64,000 nucleotides of DNA, from positions 64,695 to 128,694 of the forward strand of contig VXAY01004948.1 in assembly GCA_013399855.1 (NCBI GenBank), written 5' to 3'. Positions 1-13,184 of this stretch are shown in pieces. This DNA is from Oxyruncus cristatus (lineage: Eukaryota; Chordata; Aves; Passeriformes; Cotingidae). Position numbers and translations under genes: made by a program. The notes beneath the pieces are model-generated. The model was not told where the DNA came from. It did no database searches and saw nothing but the letters and a program-made list of their open reading frames with translations. Within the stretch, counting starts at the first letter, position 1. Every line of letters starts with the position of its first letter.

Positions 1-3000
1 GGTTTGCTCAGTTTCCAGGATAATTCTTGGATATATGTGGATACTGCTTTTGACTTTCAGTCCATCATCTGGGGCTTTTTTATCAATGTGATAAAAATAA
101 GATTTCAGTATCATTAGAAATTTGCAATTTAGATTTCTTCCTATCAAAGTGCACAGAAATACTACAGTAATCCTGAAAACATATTGTAACTTTGTATCTG
201 TGTCTCTCTCTCTCTATATATATATATAAGCTCAGAAAAATAGTTCTTTACAAATTTTTTTTTCCTGTGACTCTACTGTATAATGTTGTGTTTTTAAACA
301 TTATTCTAGGTTTGATGCTATAGTCTTTTTTCTCCCCTATGTTCAATGCTGGTAAAGCAGAAATCTTTGTTTCATGTAAGGATGTTGCATATAAGGTTTC
401 CTACTGAGCAGTTTTACACTGAAATACAAAAGCAGATTCAGCAACATTAACATGATAATTTAAGAGGCAGAAATTAATTCTTTTTACTAAAGAATTGCTT
501 TTAGCCACATAGTTTACAATGTAGAATAGTAGAGTATATATTTCACTTTTATTCTAAGATCTTATCTTCAAAACTACTTGAGAGCTTTCAGACTTACATA
601 GTAAGTTAAAGGCATAAACAATATTTTATCAAAATTACATTAGAATTACCCAGATAACTCAGAATAATCCTGTAAAATTCTTGCTGTTATTTTGGTACAA
701 CCAGAAAAAAACCTACTCTGTAAAATCAAATAAGATAGTTTTATTTGATTAAATTTCAAAAAAGATTGCATTTTTTTTATTGAATAAACACAATATAATA
801 AATTCTTGATTAAGTAAAACATTCAGCAGATTCTTAAACTTTGAATAGATGAGTAATAATGTTTTAAATGAAGAATGATACTGATATGTAGGGTTTTTTT
901 CCCTAAAAAAGAAAATCAAACCAGAGATAGAAAAAATCATCAGGGTCTCTGTAGTACAAGGCCTCCTCCAAAACAGAAGTAGTAAATTTTAAAATTGAAT
1001 GCTGAGGAAATTTTATCAGTTTAACTATTTTTCACAGTAGAGAGCAGCAAATGTATTTGGAAGTTGTGAGAGGGAGGAACATTAGCCGGAAGTGATGGAC
1101 TTTAACGTTTCCAGGAGAAAGAGAACTGTTGCTAGTATAATCTCTGTGGAATGGAAAGAAATTAAGAGGCAGTGGAGAGGAAAAGAATCGAAAATGGAAA
1201 CTATATGGTATCATAAAATCAGTTTAGAATAGTAAAGAATCACAAGCGTAACTTTAGACCAAATTTTTACAATAAATCATCTAGTTTATTTCTTTTACTT
1301 TAAAAAAGTTTTAAATTTATTTGAATACTGTCAAGAAAAAGAAATCTATTTTTCACAAAAAACCAAAGCAAACTGAAAAATCTAGTATTGTTCATTGCTA
1401 CTACCTATTAAACAATAAGTTAACATGCAATACAAAAATTCAGTACTGTTTCTGAAGTATGCTGTCACTATCTGCTTTAATTTTCCTCACTCCAGCAGTT
1501 TTTGGCTGTTGGACTATTGCTGCTGTTCCTTGTGGTCTATTTTTGTGGATGTACTACACCTTAGAAGTGATTGTTTTTCTGTGTGGAGCATTGGTTCATA
1601 ATATTCCCCAAAACAATCATCAACAATGTGTTCCAGAAAATCTTACATTTCTTTTGAATCAAAATATTTCTGGTTTCAATGAACACTGAAGAAGGCAAAT
1701 TAGATATTTCTCCTGAAAATTAAATAATTTTTTCATATAAGCAACAACAAACCAAAGATACTCCAGGAAAACAAACAAACACACAGAACTTGTTTCCGCA
1801 CACATCGAGTATATACACAGGTAGGAAGATCTTTATAGGAAAAAAACTCCAGGTCTGAATGACTTTTCAAAGAAAATACGGGGCTCTTCTACACAGAGAA
1901 AGTAGGCAGACCTCAGGTCTTCTTCTTGAGTTTTACTTCAGGTTTCCCATTGAAAAAAGGTTATATTAGGTGTAGTCAGAATATGTTGAGGCAGCACTGT
2001 TAATATGTTACAAATTTCAAATATTTGTGTAGTGAAATTTAACCCCAGAAGTTGTCTTTAGAAAGAACACGTATTTTGTTATCTTACTGAAAGCAGTCCA
2101 TCCAGTCCTGCACCAAACCCTCTGAACTGGAATTAATGTTTTTTTTGTTGACTGCTAGTTACTTACTTAGTAAAGTAGAACACCACAATTTCTTGTTACA
2201 TTTGTGTAGATTGTGATATTACTTTGCAAAGAAGCTAACACTTATTGTTTGGGGGCAAAACATTATCTTCCTTCTCAAAAGATCAGTTTATAGTTACATC
2301 TTTCTGTATCAAGGACATCCAAATCTGCTAAAAAGCTCTAGGATGTGAGATAGTGGTCAAGGTTACTAGTGTCATTCTTTTACGTCCTTGCAAGTCTCAA
2401 GCTATGATCATGCCCTGTTTGAAAGGAGTTACTCAATAACTGGAGAAGTAAAACAAAGAGGAATTATACATTTTTCTTTTCACCTGTGATACCGTGTCTG
2501 TAAATTTACAACTGTAAAAGAAATAATGCAAAACATTTTTTCTGACAGCAGCACTACTATTTTGACCCAGGGACCAGAAACTCAGGCATCATATCTTTTA
2601 GACAGACTACATGGCCAAAGGCAGTTCATCAGAAAACCTTCATGGGAGGGGAGCACATCTGATCCCAGCCATTGTTACTTCTTTGGATATTTCTCTTCAA
2701 TAACAGCTCTGCTTTACTAGCTAGTTTCATGGTTCACATGACTTTTTCCCTGGCTCCATCTCTCTGAGCTTGATGTATACCTTTTCATCAAAATGGCTTA
2801 GTGTCTGAAATCTTCTCAAAGAACCAGAGAGCAGAATTGGACATTCACCTGAGACAAGATTCAAAGTTGTGTGGTTTTGCCTAGATCAATCATATAAATA
2901 TTATTCCTGACCATATCTCAGCCACCTAAAGCTTTGGTCCATGGCAAAATTTTTGCTGGTTTTGCATTTTGGCTTTCTCTTTCTTTCTTATTTCATATCT

Positions 3001-4575
3001 CCTGTGATATTATCCACAGTAAGTATAGTAAGTGATATTTTTCTATTGATAGTTGGTTGGCTTTTTTGGCCCTGCTGAACAACTTACATTTCACTCTTGT
3101 AATTGTAGCTGGAGTAGAACATATTCCACCAGAGACTTTCATTTGTAAAAAATTATTGAAGACTGTAACCATTTCCAAGTAAAAAGCAACTAGCCTTTGA
3201 GAGATTTATAGGAAAAAAAATGCACACAATAACTTACTGCAGGAATGAAAAGAATGGCACGCATATACCTAGAAGATCAATGTCTGCTATTCTGCAATCA
3301 AGTATTGGACTACACTGTTCCTTGCTGTGTTTGTTCTGAAAGTCAGTAAAAGGTCTTACAACAAAGTAAGAGACAACATAAGGGCACCACTTCTGCTCCT
3401 TATCTTTTTTTATGCCACATATTATTAACAAGGTCTGCATTGGAATAAGTGGTGTTATTTATGCCCTTCACAGTAGACAGACAGACTGAATGAGCACCAT
3501 TTCCTCAAATGTAAAGGCAAAATCTGTACAAATGTACATCGGGAAGCATGTTTAGCATCCAAGCAACTGTAGTAGAAGGTATGCTTTTCCTACAAATGTG
3601 GAATTTTGCCTCTGAGTAAAAATATTGACATTGCTCATAATAGAATATGACATTATAAAATTACATTCAATCTTCAATTATAGCTATAATGCATGAGGAT
3701 GTGACAATTATTTTAAAATATGCCTGAAAAACTATTTGCAGCTATTTCCACATGGTTGGTTTCTTCATTATTCAGTAAAATGGGAAGATTGTTAAGCCTT
3801 ACTCTAAGGAGACTATCAATCTTTATATCCATAGAGTTGTAAAAGATAACTTAGCGTTCTAAAAGATATATATACACCAACTGAAGAACAAATACAAGGT
3901 TTATTGTAATATCACCTGACTAACTGTTGAGTTCAAGGACAAGTTTAGGCTTTGCTACAATCAGAAGTGTCATCGTCTACTGCTCTCTCTAGAGGAAATT
4001 AAAAATTATGCTAAAACAAAAAAATTATCTTTATAAATAAATTCAAAGAAAGGTCAGCCCAGTATGTAAGAATTCAGTTTAATGACTGCTATACTTAGAA
4101 TAGCATCTGTTCTCCAATACCACATATGGTAGAATGAATGAGAGAAAATATGTTTACTTTGGCTTACACGGTTTTCAGTTACATGGGTGCAGTATTTTTA
4201 ATTTCTTCTTCCAGTCTAGATCTGTAAAGCATGTCAACTATTTTTCATTCCAAAGTGAAATCCATAATAAGCTCTGCTGGGAAATGAAAGTTGCTCTGTT
4301 TTCCAGGTGAAATATCCATCCCATTCTAGAGGCTTTAATACCTGCTTTGCAACACCCACTGTATTATCATATCACCAAAAAACATTACTTCATTCTAAGA
4401 AACATCATAATTTAGAAGCAAACTGCTCAAGTGTTGGAGCTTTTGTGGTCGGATAACATGGTGGACCTCAAAGCTGTGTGTCTGTGATACCTGTTTTCTC
4501 AGAATGCGTATCCTTTAAAAATAGCATGTAATTCTCACTCTGTTACTAGATGTGTACATTGCTTGATGAAAAAAT
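1..4575. other. AT-rich unique intergenic or intronic sequence
   Basis: This stretch is AT-rich and holds no recognisable gene or interspersed repeat. Open frames are all under about 80 codons and match nothing I know. The only clear structure is the compound microsatellite at 203-228. I cannot tell from sequence alone whether it is intergenic or lies in a large intron. Confidence 0.6.
203..228. repeat. Compound microsatellite (TC)6(TA)7
   Basis: Six TC units run directly into seven TA units. This is an ordinary vertebrate dinucleotide microsatellite and is likely length-polymorphic. Confidence 0.9.
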
Positions 4576-4950
4576 CAGAGAATCACAGAATAAATTAGGT
4601 TGGAAAAGACCTCTGAGACTGAGCCTAACCTGTGACCAAGCACCACCTTGTCAACTACACCATGGCACTAAGTGCCACATTCAGTTTTTCCTTAAACACC
4701 TCCAGAGAGAATGACTCCACCACCTCCCTGGGTAGCCCATGCCAATGTTTAATCACCCTTTCTGTAAAGAAATTCTTCCTAATGTCCAGCCTAAACCTGC
4801 CCTGCTGCAGATTAAGGCTGTGTCCTCTCATCCTGTCATTGGTTGCCAGGGACAGAAGAGGTCAACCCTCAATTGGTTCAAACTTCCTTTCAGGTGGTTG
4901 TGGAGAGTGATAAGGTCACCTCTGAGCCTCCTCTTCGCCACATCCTGCTT
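4576..4950 (-). mobile_element. CR1 LINE fragment, 3' end (5'-truncated)
   Basis: The reverse complement reads as the last part of an avian CR1. The 3' end lies at the low-coordinate side ('aatcacagaat', a decayed ATTCTATG-type octamer), followed inward by the 'ggttggaaaagacctctgag' block. Further in is the complement of the RT C-terminal region (matching RxDIRKxFFT...HWxxLPREVV) and of 'cctggagaagagaaggctcaggggag'. The copy is about 375 bp, against about 4.5 kb for a full CR1, so it is strongly 5'-truncated, as is usual for CR1. Its 'ccatggcactaagtgcca' block is shared with the copy at 24980-25853, which suggests the same or a close subfamily. I cannot name the subfamily with certainty. Frames on the plus strand here are antisense to the element. 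Confidence 0.93.
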
Positions 4951-7900
4951 TTCAAATGCTGAGCCATGAAAGGTTGAATCTTGGTGATCATAATCTAGAT
5001 CTTTAGCCTGTGGTTTAATTTGCATAGAAAAAACAGGAAAAAACAAGCAAGCAATCTGCAAAGCATTTTGAGATCAAACTAAGTAAAATTTTGAATAAAA
5101 TAAAACTGTGAATAAAATAAACTGGAAGAAGGTACAATTAGTACTTTTCCCCTGATCACAGGGTCATGATGGTCATACACACTCAAGCCATCATATACAC
5201 TCTCAAGCACCTACATAATCCCTAAGTATCACAGAAGAGTAGTCTGTAATTGCTGGGTTATATCTTCTTTCTTGAGAGCTATAACTAACCAGAGGTAAAT
5301 TGCTGACATCCTGTACTAACCACAGGTACAAGGAAAGGCTGTTGATACTTACCACAGCAATTGTCTCTTCTCCTACATGACCTAAATTTCTGCTCTGAAA
5401 GAGCCTTGTCAGAATGAGAAAGCAGTGGTTCTTTGTCACCCTATACAATCCTTCCTGCCCTGCCTAAATAGACAGAAGTAGATGCAAGAAATGAATAATC
5501 TCTTGAGCATTGCCTTAAACAAAGATACTGGCTGTTTGACTAGATACTGATGCAAGTGTTTTGGCTAGAAAAAGAATTTGTCCTCATTCTAGTTTAAAAT
5601 AATCTAATATGAAAAGTATACCATATAAAAAGGACATATGCAAAGATCTATTTTATTCACACCTTTCTGGTGAAAGTTCTCAGTCACGGTGGGCATTTCA
5701 GAAATGAAGGACTTTCTGTGAGAAACAGGAGGATCTTTCTTCTCTGTAAAGGAACCTAAGAATTTTCTGTAACTCATTAATGATTTCACAATACATGTGT
5801 CTCACAGGGCCTGTTCTAAAGCCTCCTGCAGTTACTGAGAGTTTTGTAGACATATTCATATTCGTGTTTTAATAAGAGTCACTTTCTTTGTTTAAAGTGT
5901 TTAAACAGAACACTTCAAGGTCTTTATGAACAAAGTTTATATACTTGCCTCACATAATCATAGTACCACTGCCACTCCATTTCTGTGAAAATAAACCCCT
6001 CATGATATTGTGGTGATTATTGTCACAAGAGCACTTGTGGCTTCTTTAAATTTCTATATACCACTTTTTTGATTGCTGTTGATTTCACTTCTTTAGAACC
6101 ATTAATCAAACATTTACTGATTCCTCATGTCTGTAAGTATACTTCTGACATCTTATTGGATTTTAAATTGCAGGATCACCAGGCTGTCATTTTTCCTTAA
6201 GTATATCATATTTGGGCTGCTTCTTATATAGAATTTTCTTTGCATTCAATAAACAAAAAATCTCTCTGTCCAGCTCAGACAGATAGGAGGGAAAATCCTA
6301 TGTTTTTTTTTTGTACAGGCATTGAAACCTGTACTTTCAGGACACTCCAAGGGCTTTGGTGTTCCTTTTCATAAGTCATTTGTGTTTGTTCTTTTCCTCC
6401 AGTATGCTTCCTCTTCATGGTTTAGACTTATTCTGTGAGGTTAATGATTGTAGGTAAAAAGAGAATTTCAAAACAAATAAAAAATGCAATGTATGAGCTA
6501 CAGAACTCCATGTCTTCGAATGAAGAAATAGTCATGCCGTATAAAACTTGAATTTTATATCTGAAGATGGTAGTGAGTGGTAGATGAAATAGTCCATGTC
6601 CTAGTTGCTTTAGACTTGGGACAGAAGCTTGTAGTGTGACTGTCAGTTTATTTTGGTGTGTTGAAGTATCTTATATTTTCCCTATACGCTCATTAATTAT
6701 AATATCAATCAAAATTTTTTTAAGAAAGAAAAAGTTCTTGAGAAGACACTGATGCTTGCTTGTACAAATTGATATGCAGCAGAATTATTTTTCTAGTACT
6801 GCAACAAAAGCATCTATCAAAGTGACATCTTTGAATACCTGCATTCTAAAATTTGGGAGCCCTGCTAATTCATATACTCTGTTTTTAGAATTCTGTGCAT
6901 GTGAACAGCTCTTCAAAAAGGGGTTACTGTGCACGGTGGTTGCCGATATTTTTTCAGACTTTTTTAGAGGTTTGTGGTTTTCTCTTAAACCTCCTCAGCC
7001 CAGTGAGGATCTTCCTTCTTGAAGCAGATGGGAGTCTAGAAACCAGCAATCTATCCAGAGAAATAACTGTACTACAGAATAACATGGACTACAGAGATCA
7101 GTTCTTGCTGCTGTATTTAACTTTCTCACGAACCGATGTGCATAGGAAACATCTTCAATACCCCTCTTTTCTCATCTGAGTATATACTGTGTGAACAGAA
7201 CCTACAGCTTCTCAGTTAGTTATTCACCTTCAGAGTACCTTTCGTCCACATACCTTAGACTGTCTTGGTCTAAAGATGAATTATACATCCCCAAGTATTT
7301 ACACAGACATAAACCCTCAGACATTTTATAACCTCTCATGCATGAAAAGCCTTATCTCCTGAAGTATTGTAGTTCCCACAGCTCCTGGTGTAGACTTTTA
7401 CTAGTTCAAGGTGCAATTTTTTCTGTATACTGATGGCACATCTGGCAATTTTTTTCTCTCCTTTTACAACTAACTAGGAAATCAATCAAGCAAGCTGTTT
7501 TATTCCTGATTTGATAGCAATACTTACCTGGTTCTAACAACACCCTAATTTGTTATCTAGTTGCTATTTTTTTTCCATATACTCTTGTTACTATTTTCAT
7601 ATGAAGAGCCAGACAGAGTCCTGCTAATGAAGATTGATTATTATCCCTCTTTGCTTTACGTCGATTGCTTGAAGCCAATAGCAAATGTGAAGAGCCAAAA
7701 ACTCCATCTCTTTGGTAGTTAAAGTGTATTTCATTCTAAAATTTGGGAACAAAATATATCAAACTAGATATATTTAGAAGGAGGAAAACAATTTGAGAGA
7801 TTTTTTTGAAAGAGCTGACTGGGAAATGTAATCATTTCTTACTAATATTTGGAAGAATTTTTTTTGTTTTCAAAATGTAAATTTAGATGGAAATAAAACT

Positions 7901-10900
7901 TTTTTATTACATGATAAAACAGCAATATTTCACCATTATTTGTAGATTAGATTTTTTTTTGTCAGCAATTCTTTCACTGGAAAAAAAAAAGAGGCTATTT
8001 TCAATCAACAAGTATTTATTGTTCCAGTCTAAATTACTTGTTGCCTCTATGTCTGTAAAGATATTGCCCTTAGAAACTGTGTCATCATCATATCTATTCT
8101 GTTTCAGCTGTTGCTGAAGTAAGTGAAGAATTATACAAAGATTTTGAACAGTGAAAATAGTGCTATTGATACTCAAAATGGAAAAGACTATATTTGAGAG
8201 ATATAAGTTTTTTCTCAGTTTAGTCTCTTACCCAAATCTAGGCTTTCAAGAATGCATTATTAGCAGTTGTAAAATTAATTTCTACATGTCGAGTGCAGAT
8301 ATTTCTATTACAGTTATTGCCATACAGAAGTATAATCTGTCTTCTTAAGAGGCTGTTCTCTTTATGATTGTCTTTGGGCAATATTAAAAAAGGTTTCCCA
8401 TCTTTATGAAATATCTTTGGAGGAGGTGGATGGCAATGAAGAAAAAATCTGATGCAGGAGTTTCTACAGTAGAACTGAATAATTCCCAGAGAGTCATTTT
8501 TTCATGAGTCAGCCTTTTCTGTCTTGTTCCAAGTTGACAATAATCCTTCATCTTCCTTTTCACCCTAACTTTTCTTGCATTTATATGTAAATTATTTTGT
8601 ACAGAGAAATGTTATATTGTATTTGTAAATATTATTTTGCTTTCAGAAAATCCTGGATTTAGTCATGCTTAGATGATGACTTTTTCTTTGGTAATCCCAA
8701 TACTTTTGCAGCTTTTGAAGAGGGGATAGCAAAGAAACAAGATCATATTCCACCTATGGAGAAGGATAAATAAAAGTATTTTTAAGGCTCAACTTCATAG
8801 CCTACCTTTGAGATAAAAAAGAGATACTCCTTTGAATAAATCACAAATTTTTAATTAATAGCAGTATGGACGTTGTTTATTCCATATGAACAATTCCATA
8901 GTTTTCCCATTATGCAACAGAAACTTTCTGGTCTAAATCTAAACTGATTTCTAAGATTATTCCAATAGATGAAAATTTGATAGTATAAACTCATTATCAC
9001 AGAGATTTGATGTGGTTTTTTACTGTTTTGACAATTATTTGGAATAGCAACCAAATAATAATTTATTCTTCGGTTTAATGGAATTACTTCATATTTTTAT
9101 TAAATATGGGTAACAATAGAAATCAAATGCCAAAACAAAGGCATCCAACTGCCATTTAGAACATAACACTAAATTAAAAAGGACCTAAGAAGACTTGAAA
9201 GTGATAATGCTGTATCATTTAAACAACATAGTAGATATTTATTCTATGTGGAAGTTTTTTGACACACACAGGAATTCAAATCCAATAAAAATCAGGCTTT
9301 CCATGAAATAGCCCTCAGTGCTAGCTGTGTGGTATCAGCTCTGTGGAACTAACTAACTTCTAGATAGTTCAGGACACAGTACTTATTTATTTTCATGTGT
9401 ATATGCATATAATGACTGAAAGTGATTAAGAACTAAGCACTTGGCAATGTGTTTTGCTAATGAATATCAAATCCAGTTTTGAAGTTTTGAAGTTTGAAAC
9501 TCGACCGACTTATCAGTCTTTTAAGCACAATCTCATCACAGCAACCTCTGGTTGCATAACTGATCTATAGACGTACAAATACTCGTTTTCACTGCTATAT
9601 AGATATTTATCAAACAGATGAATATAGAGATGTAAAGAACAGCCTGGCTTGCCAAGTCCACTGTCAGAACACAGTGTGGATGGCTCCTCCATGGCAAATG
9701 CGTAGTCTCAGGCAGCAGAAAGGCCTCAGCAGCCACGGCCCATCCCACCTCATCCACGATAAACCACAAGCTGCCATACTGCTTGCTAATATCATTCAAT
9801 AAAATATAGAAACCAATATGATAGAAAAAATTACACTGAAAAATAGGATATGTGACAGGAAACCAGAGAGTGGGGACAAGGACATAATGCTGAAGGCACA
9901 TTTGTGTCAGGGGTTGTGCATGATTGAATATCTAGATCATGTCAGATATGAACTCTCCTACAAATGGCAAGAAAAAAATTCATTAAATGGTCCCTCTTTT
10001 ACCTGAGGAAAATGCAGTTTTCCATGACTTCAAACCCGGTAGGAGTCTTATTCAGTTTGTGTGTTAACACTTGAACCGGTGTAGTGTTTCAAAGCTCTCC
10101 ACTTCTACTAGGAAGTTTTCTTTTGAGAATAGGAAAATGGAATGTATTTGACTTCCCTTTGGTTTTGCTTAAGGTTTTCAGAAATTGGAATGTACTGTGT
10201 GATTGATAGTATGAGAAAGTGAACAAGCAGACTTACAGTAACCCAGGTGCAGGCATGACCTTAGATACTAACATATGTTTAAGGAAAATAGACTTTTCCT
10301 TAAGGCACTGGTATTTTGCCTGTATTTGAAGAAATATTTTGAGAGTTTTCATTAAATTCTCAATTTCTAAACTCTCATTTATGAATTTGTGACTCCGTTG
10401 CAAATATAATAATTTAGTTTCTAAGGCAATGGTATGCTTAATCAAAATAAAATGAATTTGATATTTTTTTTAAAACCATGCTCTGCAAAAATTTTTAATA
10501 ATATTTGTATATGGTAGGATTTATATTTTAAGAGAGTGTTTACTTTGATCAAAAGCAATAATTTAAACTATTTCCCTCTATCTATATAGAGCTAAAGCAA
10601 ATAAATATCCTAAGTTATTAGTGTAAATCAAATAAAAAAAGCCCAAAACTGAAGTAATTCATCCCTTAAACTGTATAAACTCCCCATGATTATGACTCAG
10701 ATAATTTGGAAATTTCAGTGGTTGGGTTGGATGGGGTTTTTGTGATTCATTTGGTTTTCATGTAAGAATTAGCACTGTCCATACACTGTGAGTGCTCAAT
10801 GAAAGTGGCTTTTTACTTTTTTAAATGTTAGTGCTGACAAAGATTGGTTTAATTGAAATGCTATAAAAGCTTTTCAAAGTTCTTCCTTTGAATCTGCCTT

Positions 10901-11151
10901 TCCAGGAGAAAGCTTACTGAATCCTATTAACAGTAAGTAAACGTAGCATTTACTTGTAGCCCTTAGCAAATTCACAATTTTCAACAAATGATCTCAAAAA
11001 TTTTTCATTGCCTGACTTTAGTATCTCCCATATATTTCATTTTAAAAAAATCCAAAGTGTTGTCAAAATATGAATTACACTACTCTATGTATTTGAAACA
11101 AAAAATTAATTTAAACTCAGAACGTGATATATGATTCAGGTTTTCGTTTAA
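4951..11151. other. AT-rich unique sequence
   Basis: No gene or repeat family is recognised in this 6.2 kb. Several frames of 80-120 codons occur, but they are the lengths expected by chance in AT-rich DNA on six frames, and none shows a domain. A GC-richer patch at about 9640-9790 lies within the 121-codon minus-strand frame at 9536-9901 and is listed separately. Confidence 0.55.
9640..9790. other. Unassigned GC-richer patch
   Basis: About 150 bp is clearly richer in G and C than its AT-rich flanks and contains several CpGs. It lies in a minus-strand open frame of 121 codons (9536-9901). The peptide from this patch has a mixed, protein-like composition (it includes VDEVGWAVAAEAF), but I do not recognise a family. 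It could be a decayed transposable-element fragment, a pseudogene piece, a non-coding exon or a chance fluctuation. Confidence 0.3.
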
Positions 11152-11702
11152 AGAGCACGGTCAGCAGATCAAGGAAAGTAATTCTGCCCTTCTACTCTGC
11201 CCTTGTGAGACCCCACCTGGAGTACTGCATCCAGTTCTGGGGTCCTCAGTTCAGGAAGGTCATCAACCTGTTGTGAGTCCGAATGAGACCATGTAGATGG
11301 TTAGAGGGCTGGAGTACGTCTCCTATGCAGATAAGCTGAGAGCTGGGGTTTAGCCTGGAGAAGAGAAGGCTTCAGGGAGACCATAGAGCAGCCTTCCAGA
11401 CCTAAAGGGGGCCTGTAATAGCGCTAGAGAGGGACTTTTTACAAGGACATGTAGTGATGGGACAAGGAGTAATGTCTTAAAAATGAAAGAGGTTACGTTT
11501 AGATCAGATATTAGGAAGATATTCTTCATCGTGAGAGTGGTGAGACGTTGCAACTGGTTGCCCAAAGAAGTTGTGGATGCCCCATCCCTGGAAGTGAGTA
11601 ACCCGGTCTGCTGGAGCGTGTCCCTGCCCATAGGCAGGGGGGTTGGAACAACATGATCTTTAAGGTCCCTTCCAACCCAAACCGTTCTATGGTTCTATGA
11701 TT
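11152..11702 (+). mobile_element. CR1 LINE fragment with 3' octamers
   Basis: The copy is collinear with the CR1 3' region. It begins in the RT region at 'attctgcccttctactctg' (encoding a decayed ILPFYSAL...[15 protein letters not shown]), continues through 'gcctggagaagagaaggc', and reaches 'gatctttaaggtcccttcc'. It ends with two octamers, 'gttctatggttctatg', at about 11685-11700. There are in-frame stops and indels, and part of the block between 'ccctggaagtg' and the 'ggtctgctgg' region is missing compared with related copies. Length is about 550 bp, so the element is 5'-truncated and dead. Its tail ('cccataggcaggggggttgg') differs from that of the 24980-25853 copy, so it belongs to a different CR1 subfamily. 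Confidence 0.95.
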
Positions 11703-13166
11703 TCAAGTAGTTTTATATATGTATTTATATATCTCAGTATGTGAGTCCATACAACTTTCTGTATTTTACATTCTGAAAACCCAGTGATTTTGAATTTTAA
11801 AATATTAAAGCTGGAGATGAAGCTCTCAGAAGTTAAAAACCACCAGGATTAAGTTTGGTTACTTTATCCTTTTGTCGTGCTTGTCTACATCTTGTAGTTT
11901 TTAACTGTAAATACATTCTACTTCTGAAGGATTTCTGTTTTATTTAGTGCTGGGAATAAATTAATCTAATTACCTTTTTTCTTCCTCTTTGTATCTTTTC
12001 TACTTTTCATCCTTGCTATCATCCTGGGGTTGACTTTTTGCATTCTACAAAAACTATAAGCTGAATGCCAAATTATTAATTTCCTCCAGCTATTTTGATA
12101 TTTTTGTAACAGTAACTCAGTTTCTTACAGATTTTAATAATTGATTTTCTTAGTACTTCCACACAGATATGCAATATCTTCTTCATAATTCAACACGGAA
12201 AATTGGCATCCTATAGATTAATGGTAAATTTAGGAACGTGTTGAATAATCTGGCATTTTGATAAACCAAGGCATTTATTTTTTTCAAGGTTTTTCAGTTC
12301 TTACAGCACTACATACTATCAAAGGGGTCTTCACTAATCTCATTTGCAGTGGTGAATATTTATTATTTTTGAAAATACAGATCTCAAGCTCTTTCTAAGC
12401 TTGGGAATGTCTCCATACTTCTGAAAAAGGGAGAGAGTTCTGGTTTCACCTTGACTCTGTACAAGTCACACTCCTTTCTTCCTGTCTGTCACTTGATGAC
12501 CAGGTTTCTACTGAAAGATGCTATGAATCCTTTGGCCAACCAAAGGACCAGGATCTAAGGGAATACTGCAGTTATGACCCATGGAAGCTGATTCTTGTCA
12601 CTAGCAGAGACCTAGGACCTATATGTGTGCAGTGACAACTGTAGAGATAGTTTTCCTTTTATGATCTGAGTCTGACATATAACCAACTCTCTTTGGTACA
12701 TCTCGTTTGGTAACAACTGTTAGAGTCAACAGCATGATTAATAGAATCACTAGGGATCCTCCTTCTCTCACAGGCTTTTTCCTCTTAAGATTTATAATTT
12801 TTGTTTTGTTATATTAAAGACTGAGAATTCTAAGTGGCAATTCAAAGCTTTTCTTAGTCAGTTATACTTTGGTCATCTCTGAAAATGGTACTTTGCGTGT
12901 TTTGCCTACTGTCACACAGATAGCAAAGGTATTTCTCTGGGATGTCAATCAGTTTCTTAAACCACAGCTTCTTTTTGGGAAGCTTTTACTGTTTGTTACT
13001 GAGTTAGATTGATGAAGTTGATCTTTAACTTCAAGCCTCAGGTGCTCAGGGTTTCATCACAACTTTGCATCTCTTAATTTTTAAATAGCATTTAGGAGTT
13101 TTTAAAATAATTTTTCAGTCAATCACAGTCTGTCCTGTGCATTGAATGTGGACAAGGATTGCTTGC

Positions 13167-13184
13167 AAAAAAAAAAAAAAAAAA
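13167..13184. repeat. Poly(A)18 tract
   Basis: An uninterrupted run of 18 A. It could be a retroposon tail on the plus strand, but no recognisable source sequence precedes it. Confidence 0.85.

Noticed and set aside
9536..9901. 121-codon minus-strand open frame as a protein gene
   Set aside because: No domain is recognised and the ends look like AT-rich chance sequence. Only its GC-richer middle is kept as a low-interest note.
13100..13184. Processed pseudogene or retroposon ending in poly(A)18
   Set aside because: Sequence upstream of the A run matches no recognisable mRNA or SINE body, and CR1 elements do not end in poly(A).
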